A DNA stretch of 64,000 bases, from assembly GCF_900182665.1 (NCBI RefSeq), contig NZ_FXTL01000010.1, forward strand, positions 1 through 64,000, written 5' to 3'. Positions 1 through 9,273 of the stretch are shown here, one piece after another. The translations under genes were made by a program, and so were the position numbers. This stretch comes from Propioniciclava tarda. Its GTDB lineage: Bacteria; Actinomycetota; Actinomycetes; Propionibacteriales; Propionibacteriaceae. How positions within the stretch are numbered: position 1 is the stretch's first letter; each line of letters opens with the position of its first letter. The notes under the pieces were generated by a model. It did not search any database. It saw only the letters and a list, made by a program, of their open reading frames with translations, and was not told the origin of the DNA.

Positions 1-134
1 CTGACTCACCCTCGCCGCTCGACAGCCGCGACGGCGACCCACCCGCCACCCACGACCAACCCGCCGTCAGATAGACGCCTTGTTCAGCAGGCTCCTAGCG
101 CCGCCTCCGCCACAACGGCATCAGCGGAAGTGCC

Positions 135-2219
135 CTACTTCGTCGCTTCCACCATCTGCCGGAGCATCTTCTTCAGCTCGACGATCTCGTCCCGCAGGCG
201 CGCCGCCAGCTCGAACTCGAGGCTCTTGGCCGCCTCGTGCATCTGGGCGGTCAGGTCGGTCACCAGGGACGCCAACTCGGACGTGGGCAGTGCACCGAGG
301 TCGCGGTCGGCCTTGGACCCCAGCACCGGCACCGGCGAGCCCTTCCGTCCGCCGCCCGCCTTCGCGACGAGCTTCTCCGTGTCGGCGTCCTCGCGGGCGA
401 GCATGTCGGTGATGTCGGCGATCTTCTTGCGCAGCGGCTGCGGATCGATGCCGTGCTCGGTGTTGTAGGCGATCTGCTTGTCGCGCCGTCGGTTCGTCTC
501 GTCGATGGCCGCCGCCATCGACGGGGTGATCTTGTCGGCGTACATGTGCACCTCGCCCGCGACGTTGCGCGCCGCGCGCCCGATGGTCTGGATCAGCGAC
601 CGCTCGGAACGCAGGAAGCCCTCCTTGTCGGCGTCCAGGATCGACACCAGCGAGACCTCGGGCAGGTCGAGGCCCTCGCGCAGCAGGTTGATGCCGACGA
701 GCACGTCGAATTCGCCGAGCCGGAGCTCGCGGAGCAACTCGATGCGCCGCAGGGTGTCGACCTCGGAGTGTAGGTACCGCGTGCGGATGCCGTTCTCCAT
801 GAGGTAGTCGGTCAGGTCCTCCGACATCTTCTTGGTCAGCGTGGTGACCAGGACGCGCTCGTTGCGCTCGACCCGCGCCTTGATCTCGCCCATCAGGTCG
901 TCGATCTGCCCCTTCGTGGGCTTGAGCACGATCTGCGGATCGACGAGCCCGGTCGGACGAATCACCTGCTCAACGAAGCCGTCTGACTTCGCCAGCTCGT
1001 ACTGCCCTGGCGTCGCCGACAGATACACGGTCTGCCCGATGCGCTCGGTGAACTCCTCAAAGCGCAGCGGCCTGTTGTCCATGGCGGATGGCAGCCGGAA
1101 GCCAAAGTCCACCAAGGTGCGCTTCCGCGACATGTCGCCCTCGTACATGCCGCCGATCTGCGGGACGCTGACGTGCGACTCGTCCACCACGAGGACAAAG
1201 TCCTCCGGGAAGTAGTCGAGCAGACAGTTGGGCGGCGTTCCGGGCCCACGTCCGTCGATGTGGCGGCTGTAGTTCTCGATGCCGGAGCACGTGCCGATCT
1301 GGCGCATCATCTCGATGTCGTAGCCCGTGCGCATCCGCAGCCGCTGGGCCTCCAGCAGCTTGTTCTGCCCCTCGAGCTCGGCCAGCCGCAGGTCCAACTC
1401 GGCCTCGATGCCACCGATCGCCTTCTCCATGCGCTGGGGGCCCGCGACGTAATGGGACGCCGGGAACACGTAGACCTCGGAGTCCTCGCTCAAGACCTCC
1501 CCCGTCACCGGATGCATCGTGGAGAGAGCCTCGATGTCGTCGCCGAAGAACTCGACGCGGACCGCGTGCTCCTCGTACATCGGGAAGACCTCGAGCGTGT
1601 CACCGCGGACCCGGAACGTGCCTCGGGACGCCGCCAGGTCGTTGCGGACGTACTGAATATCGACCAGCCGACGCAGCAGGGCGTCCCGGTCGTGCTCCTC
1701 CCCCACCCGCAACCGGACCATCCGGTCGACGTACTCCTGGGGCGTCCCGAGGCCGTAGATGGCCGACACCGTGGCGACCACGATGACGTCGCGCCTGGTC
1801 AGCAGCGAGTTCGTGGCACTGTGCCGCAGCCGCTCGACCTCCTCGTTGAGCGACGAGTCCTTCTCGATGTAGGTGTCCGTCTGCGGGACGTACGCCTCCG
1901 GCTGGTAATAGTCGTAGTAGCTGACGAAGTACTCGACGGCGTTGTCGGGGAAGAACTGCCTCAGCTCGTTGGCGAACTGCGCGGCCAGGGTCTTGTTGGG
2001 CTGCATCACCAGCATCGGGCGCTGCAGCCGCTCGGCCAGCCAGGCGATCGTTGCCGTCTTGCCGGTGCCGGTGGCACCCAGTAGGACGACGTCTTGTTCC
2101 CCTGCCCTAATGCGGCGCTCCAACTCATCGATCGCGGCCGGCTGATCGCCGGCCGGGACGAAGTCGGCGTGCACCTCGAAGGGGGCCAACCGCCGTTGAA
2201 TATCAGTCACCGCGCGCAT
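135..2219 (-). CDS. uvrB: UvrABC system protein B (excinuclease helicase subunit)
   Basis: 694 aa, the usual UvrB length. UvrB is loaded on damaged DNA by UvrA and positions UvrC for dual incision in nucleotide excision repair. Walker A GATGTGKT is at residues 48-55, and the tyrosine-rich beta-hairpin that probes the damaged strand is at about 97-117 ([10 protein letters not shown]). Helicase motifs with [12 protein letters not shown] and QTIGRAARN are near residues 530-560, and a C-terminal UVR coiled coil covers about 645-690. The start is the ATG at 2219 ([10 protein letters not shown]), which matches family N-termini; the frame stays open 51 codons further upstream but that part has no family similarity. 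A -10 box lies 7 nt before this ATG, so the message is probably leaderless. No LexA box is seen here. Confidence 0.97.
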   Translation of the reverse strand: MRAVTDIQRRLAPFEVHADFVPAGDQPAAIDELERRIRAGEQDVVLLGATGTGKTATIAWLAERLQRPMLVMQPNKTLAAQFANELRQFFPDNAVEYFVSYYDYYQPEAYVPQTDTYIEKDSSLNEEVERLRHSATNSLLTRRDVIVVATVSAIYGLGTPQEYVDRMVRLRVGEEHDRDALLRRLVDIQYVRNDLAASRGTFRVRGDTLEVFPMYEEHAVRVEFFGDDIEALSTMHPVTGEVLSEDSEVYVFPASHYVAGPQRMEKAIGGIEAELDLRLAELEGQNKLLEAQRLRMRTGYDIEMMRQIGTCSGIENYSRHIDGRGPGTPPNCLLDYFPEDFVLVVDESHVSVPQIGGMYEGDMSRKRTLVDFGFRLPSAMDNRPLRFEEFTERIGQTVYLSATPGQYELAKSDGFVEQVIRPTGLVDPQIVLKPTKGQIDDLMGEIKARVERNERVLVTTLTKKMSEDLTDYLMENGIRTRYLHSEVDTLRRIELLRELRLGEFDVLVGINLLREGLDLPEVSLVSILDADKEGFLRSERSLIQTIGRAARNVAGEVHMYADKITPSMAAAIDETNRRRDKQIAYNTEHGIDPQPLRKKIADITDMLAREDADTEKLVAKAGGGRKGSPVPVLGSKADRDLGALPTSELASLVTDLTAQMHEAAKSLEFELAARLRDEIVELKKMLRQMVEATK

Positions 2220-2226
2220 GGCCGCC

Positions 2227-2232
2227 AGCTTA
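2227..2232 (-). promoter_or_regulatory. -10 element of uvrB, leaderless type
   Basis: TAAGCT on the minus strand, separated by 7 nt from the uvrB ATG. This spacing places transcription start at or next to the start codon. No good -35 hexamer is visible. Confidence 0.45.
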
Positions 2233-2345
2233 GGTCGGGCCACTGACACTTTTGATCGCGGACGCCCGCCAGCACCTTCGCTATCCCCCAGCGGCGCGAC
2301 CGGCCCTTCTCTAGCGTGGGAGGCAACCGACTTCAGGGAGTCACC

Positions 2346-4190
2346 ATGCGTCCGCGCCGTTCGGGAGCCCACACGTGGCTTCTCGTCGCTTTCGTCGTCC
2401 TCATCTTGGCGCTGATCGGGCTACTTGTCTGGAGTATCGGTCAAGCCCTAGGCACCACCGGAAGCTGGCCCTTCCGGATCATCGGGGGCGCGGTCGCGAT
2501 GATCCTTTTCGCCATCGGCTTCGGCCTCCGCGACGTCCTGCGCCTCCAGCCCGAGCGGGCCGAAGGACCCGAACTGACGCGTGCTGAGCATCCAGCCCTG
2601 TGGGCCGAGGTCGACAAGGTCGCCCAGGCCGTCGGCACGGCGGCACCAGAGCGAATCGTGGTCGTCGGGGGCGTGACCGCGGCCGTGGCCGAGGACGCGG
2701 GCGCTCGCGAGCTGATGCTCGGGCTCCCCGTGCTGTCCACCTTCTCCGTGGCCCAGCTCGGCGCAGTGCTCGCCCATGAGCTTGGACACTTCGCAGGCGG
2801 CGACACCGAGCAGTCACGAAATAGCGCGCCCCTGCGCCGCACGGCCGTCAGGGCCTACCAGCGCAGCGGCTTTCTGCTGCGTCCGGTCCTGTGGCTCTAT
2901 TTGCGGCTGCTCACCACCGTGTTCGCGGCCGACGACCGCGCTCGCGAGCGGGCAGCGGACGAGGCGTCCGCGCGCTACGCCGGACCCACGGCCTTGGCGT
3001 CCGCACTGCGGCGCCTAGCCACCGTGGACCTCGGCTGGTCCGCCTTGCTGGAGCAGTACGCGCCGCTGTTCGAGCCCGCCAAGTCGCGGGCATCGCTGGT
3101 CGACGGCCTCGACCACCTGCTGGCGGAAAACGCAGCCCCACTCGCTGCGGCGACGACGGAGTACCTCGCCGACAGGACCACCGACTGGTGGGACACCCAT
3201 CCGCCACTGGGCAGCCGGGTCGCCGCACTCGAAGCATTGGCGCCGAATGCCGTCGAGGCGGACCAGACGCCAGCCTGGACGTTGCTGTCCGGAGGGCGCG
3301 AGGCGCTGGGCGCCCTTGAGCCCGCCCTGCTGGCCGACGACCCCCTACCGCTGACCACCTGGGACGATGTCGTCCAGCGCGGCATTCTGAACGAGACCGC
3401 ACGCCGCTTCCAGCGCCTCATCGATGAACTCAGAAGGACGGGGCTCGCGTCGAGCGGGACGTTAGGAGACATCCTGGACGCCGCCGCGAATCGTCCCCAG
3501 GAGTTCGAGGGCCTCTTTGCTGGCGCCGACGAGGGCGAGCCGACGCCGCGCACACCGCCCGAGATCGCCCGCGATGTGCTGGAGAACGCGGCTGCGTGCT
3601 CGCTGCTCGAGTCTGGACGCGCGCGCTACCAGTTGTCCTGGACGACCGACGCGCCCCTGGTCGACGCCACTGGCGAGCCGCTCGACTTGCGCAAGCAACT
3701 CCCGGACGCGCTGCCGGCGTCGGTTCGCGCCCTCAGGGACTGGCTCCTCGCCCAGGGCGTCGACCTGGGGAAAGCTCCCGGAACCGGCCGTGATCTGGCA
3801 GACCACACCATCCACGGGGTGGTCACCCACGTCAGGGGGCTGGGCGAAGGCCTACGGCATCTCGTGGTGTTCGGCGACGGGCTCCTGCTGTTGCCCGTGG
3901 AGCGTGACCGCGTCGCGTCCGCCTTCGGTCAGAGCCAGCTCTCGGAGCTCGACCGCCTCTCCGCGCTGCTGGACCTGCCCGTCGCCCAAGTCAAAGCCGT
4001 TGACCGTGCCCGGTGGATCCCGCTTGAGGACATCGTCAGCTTCGGCCTGAAAGGCAAGCTCATCAAGGTCGCGACCTTGACCCTCAAGGATGGGACGCCG
4101 ATGGAGGTACGGGTCACCGACGACACGCAGGGAGTCGACGTGGGGATGGAGGCCCTCGGCTCCCTCCTCGCCCCCGTCAGGACCTTCTGA
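2346..4190 (+). CDS. membrane-anchored M48 family zinc metallopeptidase
   Basis: 614 aa. Two hydrophobic segments at about residues 11-31 and 44-61 anchor the protein. The zinc motif HELGH is at 144-148, with the expected third-ligand ExxAD at 201-205 (RERAAD), as in M48 (HtpX/Ste24-like) proteases. A second conserved block with DTHPPLGSR lies near residue 284, typical of M48 proteins where a substrate-helix histidine region follows. The C-terminal third, about residues 350-614, is not recognised. The start ATG at 2346 has CAGGGAG 6-12 nt upstream. A possible -10 TAGCGT is at 2312-2317. Its 3' end overlaps the 3' end of convergent coaE by 14 bp. The substrate is unknown. Confidence 0.85.
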   Translation: MRPRRSGAHTWLLVAFVVLILALIGLLVWSIGQALGTTGSWPFRIIGGAVAMILFAIGFGLRDVLRLQPERAEGPELTRAEHPALWAEVDKVAQAVGTAAPERIVVVGGVTAAVAEDAGARELMLGLPVLSTFSVAQLGAVLAHELGHFAGGDTEQSRNSAPLRRTAVRAYQRSGFLLRPVLWLYLRLLTTVFAADDRARERAADEASARYAGPTALASALRRLATVDLGWSALLEQYAPLFEPAKSRASLVDGLDHLLAENAAPLAAATTEYLADRTTDWWDTHPPLGSRVAALEALAPNAVEADQTPAWTLLSGGREALGALEPALLADDPLPLTTWDDVVQRGILNETARRFQRLIDELRRTGLASSGTLGDILDAAANRPQEFEGLFAGADEGEPTPRTPPEIARDVLENAAACSLLESGRARYQLSWTTDAPLVDATGEPLDLRKQLPDALPASVRALRDWLLAQGVDLGKAPGTGRDLADHTIHGVVTHVRGLGEGLRHLVVFGDGLLLLPVERDRVASAFGQSQLSELDRLSALLDLPVAQVKAVDRARWIPLEDIVSFGLKGKLIKVATLTLKDGTPMEVRVTDDTQGVDVGMEALGSLLAPVRTF

Positions 4191-4785
4191 AGGGCCGGTT
4201 CAGGCGGCGCCAGAGTTCGTCCACCTGGGCCTCAAGCGCGTCCCTATTCCCCGAGTTGTCGATGACCACATGGGCGGCCCGGAGGCGTTCTTCTCGGGAC
4301 GCCTGCGCGGCCAGCCGCGCCTCGGCGTCCGCCCGCGACAAGCCATTGCGGGCCCGGAGTCGGTCCACCTGGATCGTCGGGTCGACGTCCACCACGACCA
4401 CCAGGTCGAAGGACGCCGCCTGTCCGGTCTCGACGAGCAGCGGGATAGCGTGGACGACGACCGACCCTGCCGGAGCGTCCGACTCAACCTCGGCGGCTCG
4501 CCTCCGCACGGCCGGATGAACGATGGCGTTCAGGTCGGCTCGCGCGTCGGCGTCCGAGAAGACGAGCTGACCGAGCCGAGCGCGATCAAGGCGTCCGTCG
4601 GGCAGCAGGACGCCGCGCCCGAAGCGGTCGACGATCGCGGCCAGCCCGGGCGTTCCCGGCTCGACCACCTCGCGGGCCAGCACGTCGGCGTCCACGATGA
4701 CGGCACCCTTGGCGCGCAGCAACTCGGCGACGGCCGACTTGCCGGATGCGATCCCGCCTGTCAGCCCGATCCTCCGCACGCTCAT
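4177..4785 (-). CDS. coaE: dephospho-CoA kinase
   Basis: 202 aa. CoaE phosphorylates the 3'-hydroxyl of dephospho-CoA, the last step of CoA synthesis. The P-loop GGIASGKS is at residues 10-17, followed by DADVLAREV and the lid region with RLRARNGLSRADAEARLAAQ, all typical of the family. The order rpsA-coaE-uvrB is common in actinobacteria. coaE has its own -10 box (4793-4798) just behind the rpsA terminator. Its last 14 bp overlap the convergent M48 gene. Confidence 0.95.
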   Translation of the reverse strand: MSVRRIGLTGGIASGKSAVAELLRAKGAVIVDADVLAREVVEPGTPGLAAIVDRFGRGVLLPDGRLDRARLGQLVFSDADARADLNAIVHPAVRRRAAEVESDAPAGSVVVHAIPLLVETGQAASFDLVVVVDVDPTIQVDRLRARNGLSRADAEARLAAQASREERLRAAHVVIDNSGNRDALEAQVDELWRRLNRPFRRS

Positions 4786-4792
4786 GACCGGC

Positions 4793-4798
4793 AATCTA
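4793..4798 (-). promoter_or_regulatory. -10 element of coaE, leaderless type
   Basis: TAGATT on the minus strand, 7 nt before the coaE ATG, so transcription probably starts at the start codon. It lies directly downstream of the rpsA terminator, which would uncouple coaE from rpsA. Confidence 0.4.
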
Positions 4799-4809
4799 CC
4801 GAGAAAGCA

Positions 4810-4843
4810 AAGGTGCCCCCGTCCTGCTAGACGGGGGCACCTT
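4810..4843 (-). terminator. rpsA intrinsic terminator
   Basis: Perfect 14-bp stem (4810-4823 with 4830-4843) around the loop CTGCTA. It starts 22 bp after the rpsA stop codon. In the rpsA direction it is followed by TTGCTTTCTC, a moderately T-rich tail. Confidence 0.85.
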
Positions 4844-4864
4844 CGGTTCAACCGGACGCCGTGC

Positions 4865-6322
4865 TCAGTTGGCGCCGCCGGTCAGCTTCTCACGCAAGGC
4901 CTGCAGGGCCTCGTCGGACGCCAGCGAGCCCTCGGCCGGAGCCTCGGACGCACCCGCGCTGTAGGACGCCTGGTTGGCCTCGGCGACGAGCGCCTCGGTG
5001 TGGGCCTCCTGGGCCTCGGTGATCTGGCGCTTGTGCGCCTCCCACCGGGCCTGAGCCTCGGCGTACTGCTGCTCCCAGGCGCGCTGCTGCTCCTCGTAGC
5101 CGGGCTTCCACTCCTGGGTATCGGGATCGAAGCCCTCGGGGTAGATGTAGTTGCCCTGGTCGTCGTAGGACGCCGTCATGCCGTACAGGGACGGATCGAA
5201 GTCGTCGGCCGCGATGTCGACACCCTCGTTGGCCTGCTTGAGGCTCAGCGAGATGCGGCGACGCTCGAGGTCGATGTCGATGATCTTGACCATGACATCG
5301 TCGTTGACGCTGACGACCTGCTCGGGGATCTCGACGTGACGCTCGGCCAGCTCGGACACGTGCACCAGGCCCTCGATGCCCTCCTCGACGCGGACGAACG
5401 CGCCGAAGGGAACGAGCTTGGTGACCTTGCCGGGGACGATCTGCCCGATGGCGTGGGTCCGGGCGAAGGTCTGCCACGGATCCTCCTGGGTCGCCTTCAG
5501 CGACAGCGAGACGCGCTCGCGGTCCATGTCGACGTCCAGCACCTCGACGGTGACCTCCTGGCCCACCTCGACGACCTCGGACGGGTGGTCGATGTGCTTC
5601 CAGGACAGCTCGGAGACGTGCACGAGGCCGTCCACGCCGCCCAGGTCGACGAACGCGCCGAAGTTGACGATCGAGGACACGACACCCTTGCGGATCTGGC
5701 CCTTCTGCAGCTGGTTGAGGAAGCTGTGGCGAACCTCGGACTGCGTCTGCTCGAGCCACGCACGGCGGCTGAGGACGACGTTGTTGCGGTTCTTGTCCAG
5801 CTCGATGATCTTGGCCTCGAGCTCCATGCCCACGTAGGGCTGGAGGTCGCGGACGCGACGCATCTCGACCAGGGATGCCGGCAGGAAGCCGCGCAGGCCG
5901 ATGTCGACGATGAGGCCACCCTTGACGACCTCGATGACCTTGCCGGTGACGACGCCGTCGGAGTCCTTGACCTTCTCGATCGTGCCCCAGGCGCGCTCGT
6001 ACTGGGCGCGCTTCTTGGACAGGATCAGACGACCCTCCTTGTCCTCCTTGGTCTGCACGAGGGCCTCGACAACGTCGCCGACGGAGACCACGTCGAACGG
6101 ATCGACGTCGTGCTTGATGGAGAGTTCCTTGGAGGGGATGACGCCTTCGGTCTTGTAGCCGATGTCGAGGAGAACCTCGTCACGATCGACCTTGACCACG
6201 GTGCCGGTGACGATGTCACCGTCATTGAAGTACTTGATTGTTGAGTCGACGGCGGCTGCGAAATCTTCAGCAGAACCGATGTCGTCGACCGCGACCTGAG
6301 CGGCCTCAGGAGAGGAGGTCAT
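4865..6322 (-). CDS. rpsA: 30S ribosomal protein S1
   Basis: 485 aa, the four-S1-domain form typical of actinobacteria. S1 binds mRNA on the 30S subunit and helps initiation on structured leaders. Four OB-fold S1 repeats lie at roughly residues 34-105, 120-188, 205-277 and 292-364, with hallmark phrases such as GVVSSIVNFGAFVDLG and GKVTKLVPFGAFVRVEEG. The charged C-terminal tail of about 100 residues is less conserved. The ATG at 6322 (MTSSPEAAQ) is chosen because upstream codons lack similarity and a GGAG lies 9-12 nt before it. The gene has its own promoter (TTGACC-17-TAGGGT) and terminator, as expected for a highly expressed gene. Confidence 0.97.
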   Translation of the reverse strand: MTSSPEAAQVAVDDIGSAEDFAAAVDSTIKYFNDGDIVTGTVVKVDRDEVLLDIGYKTEGVIPSKELSIKHDVDPFDVVSVGDVVEALVQTKEDKEGRLILSKKRAQYERAWGTIEKVKDSDGVVTGKVIEVVKGGLIVDIGLRGFLPASLVEMRRVRDLQPYVGMELEAKIIELDKNRNNVVLSRRAWLEQTQSEVRHSFLNQLQKGQIRKGVVSSIVNFGAFVDLGGVDGLVHVSELSWKHIDHPSEVVEVGQEVTVEVLDVDMDRERVSLSLKATQEDPWQTFARTHAIGQIVPGKVTKLVPFGAFVRVEEGIEGLVHVSELAERHVEIPEQVVSVNDDVMVKIIDIDLERRRISLSLKQANEGVDIAADDFDPSLYGMTASYDDQGNYIYPEGFDPDTQEWKPGYEEQQRAWEQQYAEAQARWEAHKRQITEAQEAHTEALVAEANQASYSAGASEAPAEGSLASDEALQALREKLTGGAN

Positions 6323-6424
6323 GTAGTAGGGCTCCGATAACTGGTGGATGTTTCGATGGGCGGCGCGGCCTACGATTCGCCCGTCCTGCTCCGTCCGAGT
6401 CCGGGCAGACCACACCGAGTGACT

Positions 6425-6453
6425 ACCCTAGACCTCGGTCAGAATCGGGTCAA
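6425..6453 (-). promoter_or_regulatory. rpsA promoter, TTGACC-17-TAGGGT
   Basis: On the minus strand, -35 TTGACC (6448-6453) and -10 TAGGGT (6425-6430) are separated by exactly 17 bp. This is a strong housekeeping-type promoter. It predicts an rpsA leader of about 95 nt. Confidence 0.75.
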
Positions 6454-6508
6454 AAGCCCTGCGGGTTGGGCTAGCCTCAAGGGGTCATCGAGCGACAGGA
6501 GACAGACG

Positions 6509-7084
6509 ATGAGCGGAACCGCCGAGGTTCACCCGGAAGCGACGTTGATCCCGAGCAAGTTGGAGTTGCTGGCGGCCTGGCTGCCCAAGCAGGGCTGGTT
6601 CAAGGGCACGGACGCCTCCGACGTCGAGCGCATCGCCGGCTTCCGCTTCGTCGACCCCTACGGCGAGGTGGGGATCGAGACGCTGCTGGTCCGCTCCGGC
6701 GGGCAGGTCTACCAGGTGCCGCTCACGTACCGGTCGGAGCCGCTCGCCGGCGCCGAGGAGTTCCTCGTCGGCGAGATGGAGCACTCGGTGCTCGGGCACC
6801 GCTGGGCCTACGACGGCACCGGCGACCCGGTCTACGTCGACGAACTGCAGCGGGTCATCCGCGAGGGCGACGACGAGGCCGACCTGAACACCGGCGCCCC
6901 GAAGTCGATGACCGTGCGGGGCAGCGGCGTCGTCCTGGTCTCGAACTCCACGGGCCAGATGAAGCTGTACCGGGTCGTCGACCCCGCGCCCGCGACGAAC
7001 AAGCGCGTCGCGGTGGGCACCCTGGAGGGCGCCTGGACCCTCGACGGCGTCGAGCGGACGAGCCTGCTGGCGTCCCTGTACTGA
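6509..7084 (+). CDS. maltokinase N-terminal-cap-like protein
   Basis: 191 aa. The opening SKLELLAAWLPKQGWFKG and the two-layer beta-rich body resemble the N-terminal cap domain of actinobacterial maltokinases (Mak_N_cap), but no kinase domain follows. Stand-alone proteins of this size are widespread in actinobacteria and their function is not established. The start ATG at 6509 has AGGAGA at 6497-6502. A weak -10 (TAGCCT, 6472-6477) lies in the space shared with the divergent rpsA promoter. The last 56 codons fall inside a perfect 343-bp tandem duplication and so appear again at 7262-7427. Confidence 0.7.
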   Translation: MSGTAEVHPEATLIPSKLELLAAWLPKQGWFKGTDASDVERIAGFRFVDPYGEVGIETLLVRSGGQVYQVPLTYRSEPLAGAEEFLVGEMEHSVLGHRWAYDGTGDPVYVDELQRVIREGDDEADLNTGAPKSMTVRGSGVVLVSNSTGQMKLYRVVDPAPATNKRVAVGTLEGAWTLDGVERTSLLASLY

Positions 7085-7093
7085 GGTCCCTGC

Positions 7094-7262
7094 TCACGGG
7101 TCCCCGGACGCCGGCGCGACTGTCGCCAGCCAACCGGTCGCCTCGGCGAGGGCCAACGAGAGGTTCCCGAGTTGGCAGTGCGCGCTCGCGCCCGACGCGT
7201 GATCGAACGTGATCAGGCGTGACGACGGGCGTCCGGCTGCGACGACGTCCGCGGCCTGGCGG
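7094..7262 (-). pseudogene. duplicated C-terminal fragment of the hydrolase gene
   Basis: Exact copy of the last 55 codons and stop of the hydrolase gene (7437-7605), made by the tandem duplication. It has no start of its own. The frame runs upstream into the antisense of the other duplicated fragment, so any protein from it would be a meaningless chimera. Confidence 0.85.
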
Positions 7263-7427
7263 GGCAGCGGCGTCGTCCTGGTCTCGAACTCCACGGGCCA
7301 GATGAAGCTGTACCGGGTCGTCGACCCCGCGCCCGCGACGAACAAGCGCGTCGCGGTGGGCACCCTGGAGGGCGCCTGGACCCTCGACGGCGTCGAGCGG
7401 ACGAGCCTGCTGGCGTCCCTGTACTGA
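7262..7427 (+). pseudogene. duplicated C-terminal fragment of the maltokinase-cap-like gene
   Basis: Exact copy of the last 55 codons of the gene ending at 7084, including its TGA stop. It begins at the duplication junction. An in-frame ATG at 7209 gives a 72-codon chimera whose first codons come from antisense hydrolase sequence, so I treat it as non-functional. Confidence 0.85.
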
Positions 7428-7436
7428 GGTCCCTGC

Positions 7437-8645
7437 TCACGGGTCCCCGGACGCCGGCGCGACTGTCGCCAGCCAACCGGTCGCCTCGGCGAGGGCCAAC
7501 GAGAGGTTCCCGAGTTGGCAGTGCGCGCTCGCGCCCGACGCGTGATCGAACGTGATCAGGCGTGACGACGGGCGTCCGGCTGCGACGACGTCCGCGGCCT
7601 GGCGGTGGAGTTCGGCGTCCTCGCCGTCCCCGACGAGCGCCAGGACCGGCAGGTCCACCTTCGTCAGGTCGACGGCCGTCATCGACGCGTAGGCCTCCAG
7701 CGCACCGGCGATGCCGAGGGGCCCGAACTGCCAGTCGTACTTCGCCAGCGACGCCGCCAGCACCGGGTTGAACCGCGAGGACGCCGTGACCGCGGCCGCG
7801 AGGACCCCCCGGGGCGCTCGGCGGGCCAGGCCCGGCATGGCGCGCTCGAACATCGACCCGATGTCGTGGATCGGCGTGGAGGCGACCAGCGCGACGATCC
7901 GGTCGGACGGACGGGACGCCTCGACCGCCTTCGTCGTGAAGAACCCGCCGCCGCTCCAGCCGCACAGGACGATGTCGCCCCCGAAACCGCGCCCTCGCAC
8001 GGCGTCCAGGACGGCCCAGAAGCCGTCCAGGGTCGCGGGCCCGAAGTGCAACCCGTCGGCGGGCGTCGAGCCCTGCCCTGGAAGGTCCACCAGTAGAACG
8101 GCGTAGCCGGCCTCGATGAAGGCACCGCCACCCAGGAACCACAGGTCCTCCGCCGAGGTGTCGCCGCCGCCGACGACGACCACCAGGGGCCGCGTCCGGG
8201 TCAGGTCGGTCGAGACGTAGCCGGGCAGAGATTCGCCCGCGAACGGGATGGCCCATGGCTCCAGCGGTACCCCCGACGAGCGCAGGAACGCCTCGAACGC
8301 CTCCGCTGCGCGCGCCCGTGCGGCCTCCGCGTTCGGCGTCCGAGGGTCCTGCAGCATCAAGGCGGCCCGCTCGGCCGTTGTCGCCGCCAGCCAGGCGCCC
8401 GCCGCGACGACGGGATCGGAGGCCGCCTCGGCCCGGGCTGTGGTGGCGTCCGCGGCGCGAGCGAAGGCGTCCACCCAGGAGCGCGGGTCGCCGTCGGTGA
8501 TCCGCGCGAAGGTGTGGAGCAGGGCCCCGGGCGACAGCCCTCCGAGTTGGCTGCAGCCGAGCAGCCAGCCGGCCAGGAAGTCCATGGTTCCGTTCCGGAA
8601 CAAGGCGCCGTAGTTGCCGCGTCGGCCGAGGTCCGCCCGCTTCAC
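7437..8645 (-). CDS. alpha/beta hydrolase
   Basis: 402 aa. An alpha-helical N-terminal region of about 130 residues precedes an alpha/beta-hydrolase domain with nucleophile elbow GWSGG (Ser231). An Asp in VGDGED and a C-terminal His in ASAHCQ complete a plausible triad. This layout resembles the family that includes 2,6-dihydropseudooxynicotine hydrolase; the substrate is unknown. The start is the GTG at 8645 (VKRADLGRRG), which overlaps the TetR stop as GTGA. The upstream open frame only mirrors the TetR gene. It is therefore probably co-transcribed and translationally coupled with the TetR regulator. Its last 55 codons are duplicated downstream. Confidence 0.8.
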   Translation of the reverse strand: MKRADLGRRGNYGALFRNGTMDFLAGWLLGCSQLGGLSPGALLHTFARITDGDPRSWVDAFARAADATTARAEAASDPVVAAGAWLAATTAERAALMLQDPRTPNAEAARARAAEAFEAFLRSSGVPLEPWAIPFAGESLPGYVSTDLTRTRPLVVVVGGGDTSAEDLWFLGGGAFIEAGYAVLLVDLPGQGSTPADGLHFGPATLDGFWAVLDAVRGRGFGGDIVLCGWSGGGFFTTKAVEASRPSDRIVALVASTPIHDIGSMFERAMPGLARRAPRGVLAAAVTASSRFNPVLAASLAKYDWQFGPLGIAGALEAYASMTAVDLTKVDLPVLALVGDGEDAELHRQAADVVAAGRPSSRLITFDHASGASAHCQLGNLSLALAEATGWLATVAPASGDP

Positions 8646-9208
8646 GAGGTGCCCCCCTGCCCCAGCACGAGCCGACGCACCTCGACGAGCCCGGTCACGA
8701 GGTCGGCGTCCGCCACGCGCCCCAGTGCGACGTGGAAGGCGGCGGGGAGGAACGCGAAGTAGAGCAGCGCGGTGCGTTGCGCCTCGTCGACCGCCCGGCC
8801 GGACGCCGCGTACCGGGCGGCCGAGTCGTCCAGGAACGACTCGACGGCGGACCAGGCCGGCGCCGTGGCGTCCGGGCGGCTGATGCCCTCGACGATCAGG
8901 ATGCGCAGGAAGTCCCGGTGGGGCGCCATCACCTCGGCGACGGCGCGCTCGATGAACGTGCGGGGGTCGCTCGGGGCAGGGCCGAGGTCGGCGAGGAGAC
9001 GGGCCTTCGCCTCGAGGAGGTCGCCCACGCGCATGCTGACGAGGGCCCGAAGGAGCTCGTCCTTGGAGTCGAAGTGGTAGTAGAGGTGCGACTTCGACAC
9101 CCCCGCGGCGGACGCGATCTCGTCCACCCGTGCGCTGCCGAAGCCCTTGTCGGCGATCACCCGCTCGGCGGCGAGCAAGATCGAGCGCTTGGTCTGTTCG
9201 GCGGCCAT
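8642..9208 (-). CDS. TetR family transcriptional regulator
   Basis: 188 aa. The N-terminal TetR helix-turn-helix is clear at about residues 8-55 (AAERVIADKGF, then VDEIASAAGVSKSHLYYHFDSKDELL). The C-terminal ligand domain is divergent, as usual. It is coupled by a GTGA overlap to the downstream hydrolase gene. An 18-bp near-palindrome 11 bp upstream of its start is a likely operator, so it probably represses itself and the hydrolase. The inducer cannot be read from the sequence. Confidence 0.92.
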   Translation of the reverse strand: MAAEQTKRSILLAAERVIADKGFGSARVDEIASAAGVSKSHLYYHFDSKDELLRALVSMRVGDLLEAKARLLADLGPAPSDPRTFIERAVAEVMAPHRDFLRILIVEGISRPDATAPAWSAVESFLDDSAARYAASGRAVDEAQRTALLYFAFLPAAFHVALGRVADADLVTGLVEVRRLVLGQGGTS

Positions 9209-9218
9209 CGCCCCAGAC

Positions 9219-9236
9219 TAGAACCAAACGGCTCTA
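9219..9236. promoter_or_regulatory. candidate TetR operator
   Basis: TAGAACCAAACGGCTCTA is an 18-bp imperfect palindrome (TAGAaCC-N4-GGcTCTA, one mismatched pair) located 11 bp before the TetR start codon. Position and size fit autoregulation by a TetR dimer. Confidence 0.5.
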
Positions 9237-9273
9237 ACCGTCCAGGACTAAAGCCACCCCTTCACGCATCGGC

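Larger units (their letters stand above)
6916..7605. repeat. perfect 343-bp tandem duplication
   Basis: Copy 1 is 6916-7258 and copy 2 is 7259-7601, with a further 4 bases (GCGG, 7602-7605) shared at the edge. I read the two copies base by base and found no difference. Each copy contains the 3' end of the maltokinase-cap-like gene (+) and the 3' end of the convergent hydrolase gene (-), including both stop codons. GCGG occurs at all three unit boundaries, the microhomology expected for a slippage or non-allelic exchange event. Both outer genes remain full length. A recent duplication is the simplest reading; an assembly error is the alternative. Confidence 0.95.

Noticed and set aside
1-134. 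gene or terminator at the left edge
   Set aside because: No frame with family similarity and no stable hairpin with a T tail is visible in these 134 bases.
7209-7427. 72-codon plus-strand open frame in the duplicated region
   Set aside because: It is a chimera formed at the duplication junction: antisense hydrolase codons joined to the copied end of the maltokinase-cap-like gene.
8646-9227. N-terminal extension of the hydrolase by 194 codons
   Set aside because: It lies entirely within the TetR gene in another frame, and the GTG at 8645 with a GTGA overlap is a better start.
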